A DNA stretch of 64,000 nt from JAGVPT01 sp049578505 (GTDB taxonomy: Bacteria > Bacteroidota > Ignavibacteria > UBA10030 > UBA8401): NCBI GenBank assembly GCA_049578505.1, contig JBAUMC010000007.1:36642-100641 (forward strand), given 5' to 3'. The notes below the pieces were generated by a model. That model was not told the DNA's origin. It made no database searches and was given only the letters and a program-made list of their open reading frames with translations. The first letter of the stretch is position 1. The number at the start of each line of letters is the position of its first letter. Position numbers and translations under genes: made by a program. Positions 59,788-64,000 of this stretch are shown here, one piece after another.

Positions 59788-60678
59788 TTGAGGATTGCTT
59801 TTCCTGCATTTTTATTTTTTCTTATTACAATTTCTTCTGCTAAACCGCATCGAGCGAACATTCGAGATGCTGAAAAGAAAATCGATTCGGTCATAAGTGC
59901 GGTCGAGGGGAAGTTTGCCGTTGCCTTTGAAGATTTGCAAACTGGAAAACAGTTCTACCGCAACGCAAACGAAAAATTCCAGGCGGCGAGCACGATAAAA
60001 ACGTCGGTGATGATCGAAGTTTTCAATCAGGCCCGCCAAAGAAAACTCTCGCTTGACGATTCTCTTGACATCATCAATGACTTCACGAGCATTATTGACG
60101 GGAGCAGATATTCTCTTATGATTGCGAGCGACAGTGACGATAGTCTCTATTCCCGAATCGGACAAAAGGATCAAATTCGAGCGCTCGTTTATCATATGAT
60201 TACGGTGAGCAGTAATCTTGCGGCAAATCTGCTTATTCAAAAAGTGGGGGCCAAAAATGTACAGCATACGATGAAAGGACTCGGGGCGCGGGATATTCGC
60301 GTGTTGAGGGGCGTAGAAGATAATAAAGCGTTTCAGGCAGGCAAGAACAACACTGTAACTGCCAAGTCACTTGCATTTTTGTTTGCACGGCTTTCCCGAA
60401 AGGAAATATTGAGCCGGAGAGCGTCAAGCGAAATGCTTGACATTCTGCTCCAGCAAAAATTCAACGATATGATTCCGGCAAAACTGCCTAAACCCGTCAA
60501 GGTAGCCCATAAAACCGGGAGCAGCCCCGGAGTGCAGCACGATTCAGGAATCGTCTATCTACCGGACGGAAGAAAATACGTGCTGGTTGTTCTATCTAAA
60601 AACTTACGGGATCAAAAAAGCGGCCATGACGCCATTGCGGAAATTTCGAAAATCATTTTTGACTATGAAATGAATTAA
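59788..60678 (+). CDS. Exported serine hydrolase, class A beta-lactamase-like
   Basis: 296 residues from TTG 59788, with AAGGAAC ahead. Signal peptide (FPAFLFFLITISSA). Active-site marks of the penicillin-binding fold: S68-T-I-K71 (QAASTIKTSVM), the SxN in VSSNLAANLL (S141, N143), and KTG in AHKTGSSPGV. It could hydrolyse beta-lactams or act on peptidoglycan peptides or other esters; activity is unproven. It stands between ribD and ribE with spacings of 10 and 2 bases, so it is transcribed with riboflavin genes, an odd partner. Confidence 0.88.
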   Translation: MRIAFPAFLFFLITISSAKPHRANIRDAEKKIDSVISAVEGKFAVAFEDLQTGKQFYRNANEKFQAASTIKTSVMIEVFNQARQRKLSLDDSLDIINDFTSIIDGSRYSLMIASDSDDSLYSRIGQKDQIRALVYHMITVSSNLAANLLIQKVGAKNVQHTMKGLGARDIRVLRGVEDNKAFQAGKNNTVTAKSLAFLFARLSRKEILSRRASSEMLDILLQQKFNDMIPAKLPKPVKVAHKTGSSPGVQHDSGIVYLPDGRKYVLVVLSKNLRDQKSGHDAIAEISKIIFDYEMN

Positions 60679-60680
60679 TT

Positions 60681-61268
60681 ATGTTTACAGGAATCATTGA
60701 GGAAGTCGGCAAGGTTTGCACTGTTCGGAAAAAGGATGATGGGATTCAATTGGAGATTGAGGCGAGGACAATCCTTGCAGGCCTCAAGGTTGATAACAGC
60801 ATCGCGGTCAATGGAACGTGTTTAACAATTGTAAGAAGAAAACAGAATGTTTTTGCAGTCGACGCTGTGAAAGAAACATTGAGCAAAACTGGCTTAAGGG
60901 CGTTACAGATCGGTAGCAGCGTCAATCTTGAGCGGGCAGTTTCACTCAATCAGCGCTTGGGCGGTCATCTTGTCCAAGGCCATGTCGACACAACGGGTAC
61001 GGTTTTGAAATGTACGGCGTTGAAAGCTAGTTGGATGTTTACAATCCGATTCCCAAAGAAATTTCGGAAATACGTTATCCCCGTCGGTTCAATCTCCGTG
61101 GATGGAGTAAGTTTGACTGTCGCTAGGCTGCATGCTGATCGGTTTGAGGTAGCGATCATACCGTATACATACGAGCACACTATTTTTCATGATTACAAAG
61201 CAGGCTCAAGTGTAAACCTTGAGTTTGATCTCGTCGGGAAATATATTGAATCGTTGCTCACGAAGTAG
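60681..61268 (+). CDS. ribE: Riboflavin synthase alpha subunit
   Basis: Forms riboflavin from two molecules of dimethylribityllumazine. 195 residues with two lumazine-binding barrels: MFTGIIEEVGKV at the start, VNGTCLTIV and VDGVSLTVARL at corresponding places in the halves, and the linker LGGHLVQGHVDTTG. Begins 2 bases after the serine hydrolase stop. No other riboflavin gene (ribA/B/H) is near. Confidence 0.96.
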   Translation: MFTGIIEEVGKVCTVRKKDDGIQLEIEARTILAGLKVDNSIAVNGTCLTIVRRKQNVFAVDAVKETLSKTGLRALQIGSSVNLERAVSLNQRLGGHLVQGHVDTTGTVLKCTALKASWMFTIRFPKKFRKYVIPVGSISVDGVSLTVARLHADRFEVAIIPYTYEHTIFHDYKAGSSVNLEFDLVGKYIESLLTK

Positions 61269-61321
61269 TAAATTAGTTATTTTTCGTTTCGATCGTTTCC
61301 ATAAAGGTCTACCAACTAACC

Positions 61322-62086
61322 ATGAAAGATATATTTCGGTCTAAGCTAACACGAATTGTGCTGTGGATTGTCGGAGGCCTTTTTGTCATTATCCTTCTCC
61401 TCGATAATATTATTCTCCCGTGGTACGTGAATCACGGAGGCACACTTGTGGTTCCTGACGTTGTCGGAATGCAGCAAGATGACGCATTCCGCCTATTGGA
61501 TTCCCTGATGCTTGAACCAAGAAAAGGTGAGGTACGTCCGGACAAAGAGTATCCTGAAGGATATGTTGTTGCCCAGAATCCTGTTCCTTTGCAAATAGTG
61601 AAACCTCATCGTCGAGTGTATTTGACAATCAGCGGCGGCGAGCAATTAGCCGTTGTCCCCGATTTGAAAGGAAGATCTCTTCGCGATACAAAATTTGCGT
61701 TGGACCGTTTTGGGCTGAAGCTCGGTGCAGTCCTACGTCAAATTTCAAAGGACCTTCCAGAAGGGACAATAATTTCTCAAGACATCGCATCGGGAGCAAA
61801 AGTAAAACGTGGCACGTACATAAGTGTAACAGAAAGTACGGGAGGGTCGATGGATAGCCTTCTTGTTCCGAATGTCATCGGCAAAACTTTGGACGATGCC
61901 CAAAAGATTTTAGTCCAAAAAGGGTTTAAACCGGGGAACATAACATATCAATCAAATGCAGACCTCCTTCCTAACACAGTAATTGGACAGCTCCCTCGTG
62001 GTGGTGATGTCGCGAGCTTCAGCAAACCCATAGACCTTTTTATCGCACAGGCCCCCGATAAAAAGAAACCTGTGCAGGAGCACTAG
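61322..62086 (+). CDS. Membrane-anchored PASTA-domain protein
   Basis: 254 residues: N-terminal transmembrane helix (IVLWIVGGLFVIILLLDNII), then three PASTA domains in a row (about 40-107, 108-178 and 180-248), each with the VPDxxGxxxxxA pattern, e.g. VVPDVVGMQQDDAFRLLD, VVPDLKGRSLRDTKFALD, and LVPNVIGKTLDDAQKILV. No kinase or transpeptidase domain. PASTA modules bind peptidoglycan or muropeptides, so a cell-wall sensing or scaffolding role is possible. Three bases before rpe, likely coupled with it. Confidence 0.92.
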   Translation: MKDIFRSKLTRIVLWIVGGLFVIILLLDNIILPWYVNHGGTLVVPDVVGMQQDDAFRLLDSLMLEPRKGEVRPDKEYPEGYVVAQNPVPLQIVKPHRRVYLTISGGEQLAVVPDLKGRSLRDTKFALDRFGLKLGAVLRQISKDLPEGTIISQDIASGAKVKRGTYISVTESTGGSMDSLLVPNVIGKTLDDAQKILVQKGFKPGNITYQSNADLLPNTVIGQLPRGGDVASFSKPIDLFIAQAPDKKKPVQEH

Positions 62087-62088
62087 AC

Positions 62089-62784
62089 ATGTTGCCAAAG
62101 AAGAATACGGTATTAATCGCACCGTCTATCCTTGCTGCAAATTTCGGACATTTGGCAAACCAAATTGCCGTCGCTGAGAAAGCGGGGGCCGACATGTTTC
62201 ATTTGGACGTCATGGACGGTCATTTTGTCCCTAACATAAGTTTTGGTCCTGCAATTGTCAAGACCGTTCGCGGTTTGACTGATTTGCCGCTCGATACACA
62301 TTTAATGATCGAAAATCCTGATTTTTATCTGGAGGAATTCCAAAAAACCGGAACGACAAATTTAATTGTGCACGTTGAGGCTTGTCGTCATCCGAGGCAG
62401 ACAATCATGGCAATTCGGGAAATGGGAATGAAACCGGGAATCAGTCTAAGACCGGCAACTGCGTTATCGGCGCTTGATGATATTTTGCCCGAGGTCGATC
62501 TCGTTTTGGTGATGTCGGTGAATCCGGGGTTCGGCGGTCAAAAGTTTCTCCCCGAAAGTGTTCAGAGAATTACAGATCTCAAAAAAATGATCTCCTCCCG
62601 AGGGTTAAAGGTAACGATTGAAGTTGACGGAGGCATTGATAGGAATAACGCTTCGGTGCTCATTGATGCCGGCGCAAACGTTTTGGTCTCTGGAACGGCA
62701 ATTTTTGGCTCGAAAGATATAGCCAAATCCATCGCTGAACTTAGAAACGGTCTGCCGGATAAACGCCATCCCGCAAAAGAATAA
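62089..62784 (+). CDS. rpe: Ribulose-phosphate 3-epimerase
   Basis: Interconverts ribulose 5-phosphate and xylulose 5-phosphate; metal-dependent TIM barrel. 231 residues. Catalytic and phosphate-binding segments: IAPSILAANFGHL, FHLDVMDGHFVPNISFGP, VMSVNPGFGGQKF, EVDGGIDRNN, and LVSGTAIFGSKD. Follows the PASTA gene by 2 bases; ends the operon before a strong terminator. Confidence 0.96.
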   Translation: MLPKKNTVLIAPSILAANFGHLANQIAVAEKAGADMFHLDVMDGHFVPNISFGPAIVKTVRGLTDLPLDTHLMIENPDFYLEEFQKTGTTNLIVHVEACRHPRQTIMAIREMGMKPGISLRPATALSALDDILPEVDLVLVMSVNPGFGGQKFLPESVQRITDLKKMISSRGLKVTIEVDGGIDRNNASVLIDAGANVLVSGTAIFGSKDIAKSIAELRNGLPDKRHPAKE

Positions 62785-62976
62785 GGCATCACCAATGAGC
62801 CTGTCATGTGATGTCAAATGCTAACCATAATGGCTTTATAGAATGATTTAAGACCCCGATATTTGTTTTTGCAACAAAAAGCCGCGCGGCGAAAAGCGCG
62901 GTTTTTTTGTTGCCTCGCCCAAAAGACCTATGGCCTAATTTAATAAGGCAGTTTATATAAAAACATTAAAAAGTAC
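62785..62976. other. Gene-free stretch after rpe containing the terminator
   Basis: Together with 62977-63231 this gap spans 447 bases. Apart from the terminator at 62871-62913 I see no gene or structure in this part; it is AT-rich towards the promoter. Confidence 0.5.
62871..62913 (+). terminator. Intrinsic terminator after rpe
   Basis: GCAACAAAAAGCCGCGC (62871-62887) pairs with GCGCGG plus a run of seven T and GTTGC (62896-62913), a loop of eight bases. The A-run and U-run extend the stem, so it may work on both strands. Confidence 0.92.
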
Positions 62977-63006
62977 TTGACATATTGAAAGTGTACATTA
63001 TATTAT
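62977..63006 (+). promoter_or_regulatory. Promoter of the PII gene
   Basis: TTGACA (62977-62982), 18-base spacer, TATTAT (63001-63006). A TATAAT overlapping it at 63004 would be an alternative with an unusually long spacer. The start of transcription would be about 63013, giving a leader of about 220 bases. Confidence 0.65.
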
Positions 63007-63012
63007 AATGTA
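62994..63012. promoter_or_regulatory. Perfect 19-bp palindrome over the PII promoter -10 box, likely operator
   Basis: TACATTATA (62994-63002) and TATAATGTA (63004-63012), one base between. It covers the -10 element and the expected start point, the position of a repressor operator. It does not match well the known NtcA, TnrA/GlnR, Fnr or Crp boxes as I recall them. Confidence 0.6.
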
Positions 63013-63231
63013 ACAAAGAGGCGGACAGTATAAAGAGTTCTATATGCGGCGCACACTACCTGCTCTCTTTTTGTCTTTTGGGTCGTACGACCGTATCGCG
63101 AGGGGCACATTGCCGGTCATTATGCGAACTCAATTATACGACGGAAAAATAACTACGGAGATGCCTATGACCAATTAATGAGAATCTTTAGCGTCAAAAG
63201 TTCACTGTACCGTTCACATCGTTGAGAACTA
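63013..63231 (+). promoter_or_regulatory. Long 5' leader of the PII gene
   Basis: About 220 bases. Contains AAAGAG (63032-63037) able to pair with CTCTTT near 63064, followed by TTTTG, a terminator-like arrangement with a 25-base loop. A 44-codon open frame (63044-63178) is present but has poor support. Further structure was not resolved by eye. Confidence 0.35.
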
Positions 63232-63570
63232 ATGAAGAAAATTGAGGCTATTATCAGACCGCACAAACTCGAGGAAGTCCGGGAGGCATTGCACGATAAC
63301 GGAATTCATGGAATGACGATTTCCGAGGTCAAGGGAGTCGGAAGACAGAAAGGTCATGCCGAAGTATATCGCGGCTCCGAATACAAAATTGACTTCCTTC
63401 CCAAAATCAAATTGGAGGTCGTTGTCAGCGACAATATGATGGACGAGGTGGTATCGCTTATCATTAAAACATCGAAAACAGGGAGCGTGGGAGATGGGAA
63501 GGTCTTTATCAGCCCTGTTGAAGAAGCGATTCGTATTCGGACCGAAGAGGTGGGGGAAGATGCACTCTAG
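63232..63570 (+). CDS. glnB: Nitrogen regulatory protein PII
   Basis: Small trimeric signal protein that reads 2-oxoglutarate and energy charge and controls ammonium uptake and assimilation. 112 residues, standard. Marks: MKKIEAIIRPHKLEEVREAL, T-loop YRGSEYKIDF with Tyr51 (uridylylation site), and the C-loop GSVGDGKVFISPVEEAIRIR. GlnB or GlnK cannot be separated by sequence; a porin-like gene follows and an ammonium transporter may lie beyond the window. The ribosome site is weak. Confidence 0.96.
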   Translation: MKKIEAIIRPHKLEEVREALHDNGIHGMTISEVKGVGRQKGHAEVYRGSEYKIDFLPKIKLEVVVSDNMMDEVVSLIIKTSKTGSVGDGKVFISPVEEAIRIRTEEVGEDAL

Positions 63571-63639
63571 TAATAGCCATGTGTGGTTGGAAAAACACAT
63601 TCACGCACTTTTCTATTCACATCGAAAAAGGGTTCACTA

Positions 63640-64000
63640 ATGAAACTGTCTTATCTTTTTTTGGCAACACTTATATTGAGTGCGGGCGCTGTATATGCAG
63701 CAGACTCCGCTGCGGCGCCGGCACCTACGCCGGTCACGTGGAGCGGTTTTGTTGACGCCTATTACAGTAAGAATTTTAACAGTCCGGCAACACAGACAAA
63801 CCAGTTGAGGAACTTTGACATTCAGGAAAACCAATTCACGCTCAGCCTCGCCGAGCTTGTCATACAGAAACAAGCCTCCCCGGTTGGGTTCCGGATGGAT
63901 CTCGATTTTGGGCCGACAAACGATCTGGTTCAACCCGGTAACGGAAGCACATTGAACGTGCTGCAGCAAGGATACCTGACCGCAGTATTGCCAATCGGTT
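63640..64000 (+). CDS. Putative outer-membrane beta-barrel porin, N-terminal 120 residues (3' end outside window)
   Basis: ATG 63640 is preceded by AAAAAGGG. Signal peptide (LSYLFLATLILSAGAVYAAD), then a Pro/Ala-rich stretch and beta-strand-like segments: WSGFVDAYYSKNF, QFTLSLAELVIQK, VGFRMDLDFGPTND. It looks like an OmpL-like or related putative beta-barrel porin, as is found near PII and ammonium transporter genes in Bacteroidota-type genomes. The frame continues to the edge of the window without a stop. Confidence 0.7.
   Translation, partial: MKLSYLFLATLILSAGAVYAADSAAAPAPTPVTWSGFVDAYYSKNFNSPATQTNQLRNFDIQENQFTLSLAELVIQKQASPVGFRMDLDFGPTNDLVQPGNGSTLNVLQQGYLTAVLPIG

Noticed and set aside
63044..63178. 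44-codon open frame in the PII leader (ATG to TAA)
   Set aside because: No ribosome site, composition unremarkable and no recognisable product; more likely chance in a 220-base leader.
63013..63231. Glutamine riboswitch in the PII leader
   Set aside because: No glnA-motif core is recognisable by eye; only a weak terminator-like fold is present.
1..64000. CRISPR array, tRNA/rRNA genes, insertion-sequence transposase, toxin-antitoxin or phage genes
   Set aside because: None seen: no regularly spaced repeats, no cloverleaf-like sequence in intergenic regions, no transposase, integrase or phage structural motif in any coding frame.

Overview
The window is a chromosomal segment with mid-range GC, densely packed with protein genes on both strands and with no tRNA, rRNA or CRISPR that I can see. 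The gene set points to a Gram-negative bacterium of the Bacteroidota/Chlorobiota-Ignavibacteria neighbourhood. It has an outer membrane (BamD, TolC-type channel, a porin-like protein at the right edge), bacillithiol synthesis (BshB1), FG-GAP and TPR exported proteins, and E. coli-like -35/-10 promoters. The lineage is an inference from gene content and was not tested by phylogeny.

Layout. 1-7.8 kb: end of a 2-hydroxyacid dehydrogenase, a Spy/CpxP-like periplasmic protein, a TPR protein, dihydroorotate dehydrogenase (pyrK-pyrD), folC, and rho with its own promoter, long leader and terminator. 7.8-14.7 kb: a transsulfuration-type PLP enzyme, thiolase, 3-hydroxybutyryl-CoA dehydrogenase, acyl-CoA dehydrogenase, methylmalonate/malonate-semialdehyde dehydrogenase and a methyltransferase. 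14.7-24.5 kb (minus strand): a reductive pyrimidine catabolism operon. It comprises a beta-ureidopropionase-like nitrilase, class III aminotransferase, PreT, PreA, dihydropyrimidinase and an NCS1 permease, with three small membrane proteins interleaved. Its end product, malonate semialdehyde, would be used by the convergent semialdehyde dehydrogenase gene.

24.7-39.4 kb: LemA/TPM genes, DAHP synthase, a soluble PAS/GAF histidine kinase with a response regulator that carries a degenerate kinase dimerization domain, a second TPM protein, an amidohydrolase, HtpX and glutamate dehydrogenase. A tightly overlapping run follows (unknown protein, CapA-like, BamD, thioesterase, FG-GAP protein). 39.4-44.4 kb: ccmABCDEF, where CcmE carries a CxxxY instead of HxxxY haem site and no ccmG/H/I follows. 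44.4-52.9 kb (minus strand): a metal (probably copper/silver) handling island with an HMA lipoprotein, a DUF2318 protein, small Cys-rich exported proteins and a CusCBA-type efflux system.

53-62.8 kb: bshB1, xseA-xseB-dxs, an oxidoreductase, ribD, a serine hydrolase, ribE, a PASTA protein and rpe with a strong terminator. 62.8-64 kb: a promoter with a perfect palindrome, a PII nitrogen regulator, and the start of a porin-like protein. Two short elements with related terminal inverted repeats (about 45.8 and 53.9 kb) flank the cus/bshB1 region.

No dramatic new defence or mobile system is visible. The most unusual items are the Cys-type Ccm pathway, the response regulator with an H-box lacking its histidine, the organisation of the pyrimidine operon, the copper island with its degenerate metal-binding repeat, and several regulatory palindromes and leaders.
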